A stretch of 6,172 bases of DNA from Candidatus Poseidoniaceae archaeon. GTDB taxonomy: Archaea > Thermoplasmatota > Poseidoniia > Poseidoniales > Poseidoniaceae. The notes below the pieces were generated by a model. It was not told the origin of the DNA and ran no database searches. It saw nothing but the letters and a program-made list of their open reading frames with translations. Shown piece after piece: positions 5,929-6,172 of this stretch (its first letter is position 1; each line of letters starts with the position of its first letter). The stretch is from the NCBI GenBank assembly GCA_022424925.1, contig JAKMGM010000156.1, positions 1 through 6,172 on the forward strand. Reading direction: 5' to 3'. A program made the translations under genes and the position numbers.

Positions 5929-6172
5929 ACAGGCTCCGTCGGTCTTTTCGTAACTATCCTATCGCAGAACAACCGTTATCCAACGAAAGGGGCATGAGGT
6001 TTTCCATGGTAGTAGAACGAAATGCGAAAAATCCGCTTTACTGCGGCGGTTTTTTGTCTGTTTGTCCCAGTTTTTATTTTCGTACAACTCAGTGGTTTAA
6101 CCCGATGCTCTCATATATGGATGGTTGGTCGGAGGCTCGTTCACCATGAAGCGAGGCTCACGTGCTTGGAAG
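5929..6172. other. Right-edge region without a confirmed gene; three competing short open frames
   Basis: This stretch lies upstream of msrA and reaches the window edge. Three readings are possible. First, a minus-strand frame open from the edge and closed by TAA at 6097-6099 would give the last 24 residues of an upstream gene (ending HPYMRASG). Second, a plus-strand frame from ATG 6022 stays open to the edge (50 residues) and begins like a signal peptide (MRKIRFTAAVFCLFVPVFIF), but the following residues are rich in Arg, His and Cys, unlike a normal export product. Third, a plus-strand ATG at 6146 (MKRGSRAWK) has GGAGG ten bases before it and a TATATG-like element at 6113-6119. First-position base use does not separate the first two. 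No RNA gene is evident. Confidence 0.4.
6027..6055. terminator. Small GC hairpin flanked by A and T tracts, possible bidirectional terminator
   Basis: CCGC (6033-6036) pairs with GCGG (6043-6046) around the six-base loop TTTACT. Five A's precede it (6027-6031) and six T's follow (6050-6055), so each strand shows a short hairpin followed by a T run. On the minus strand GCGG is followed at once by A and five T's, the better terminator form, and would suit a gene ending at 6097. The stem is only four pairs, and the T run might instead be codons for a hydrophobic segment of a plus-strand frame. Confidence 0.35.

Noticed and set aside
5974..5985. CGTT-atcc-AACG hairpin upstream of msrA
   Set aside because: A four-pair stem with a four-base loop is expected by chance, and no T run follows.

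Overview
The window is about 6.2 kb of gene-dense DNA of intermediate GC content. It carries five genes that can be supported with confidence or fair confidence, one small membrane-protein gene, and an unresolved right edge. No tRNA, rRNA, CRISPR array, insertion sequence or phage gene was seen. The organism cannot be fixed from the sequence. Short intergenic gaps, weak or absent Shine-Dalgarno sites, TATA-like elements about 25-35 bases before starts, an acidic membrane protein with a DxDxDG motif and an ALDH4-type P5C dehydrogenase suit a planktonic archaeon such as Marine Group II (Poseidoniales). This is an inference, and a marine bacterium is not excluded.

Left half (1-3292, all minus strand, read right to left): a large multi-pass PrsW-family intramembrane protease-like protein, then a DUF92/TMEM19-family integral membrane protein, then a secreted protein with a clear signal peptide that runs off the left edge. 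The last gene has no stop inside the window. The three genes lie head to tail with gaps of about 60 and 36-63 bases and probably form one unit, with a possible extra promoter in front of the DUF92 gene. All three products are membrane-bound or exported, so a shared role at the cell envelope is plausible.

Middle (3293-3701): a 100-base divergent spacer, then a plus-strand gene for a 102-residue protein with two membrane segments. Its 3' end overlaps the 3' end of the next gene by 22 bases, tail to tail.

Right half (3680-5871, minus strand): msrA (peptide methionine sulfoxide reductase A) followed after 32 bases by a 544-residue delta-1-pyrroline-5-carboxylate dehydrogenase of the ALDH4A1 type. 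Together they serve oxidative repair of methionine and the last step of proline catabolism to glutamate. Any functional link between them is inferred from position only.

Right edge (about 5872-6172): a mostly non-coding stretch with a small hairpin flanked by A and T tracts. Three short open frames run to or near the edge, and none can be confirmed without sequence beyond the window.
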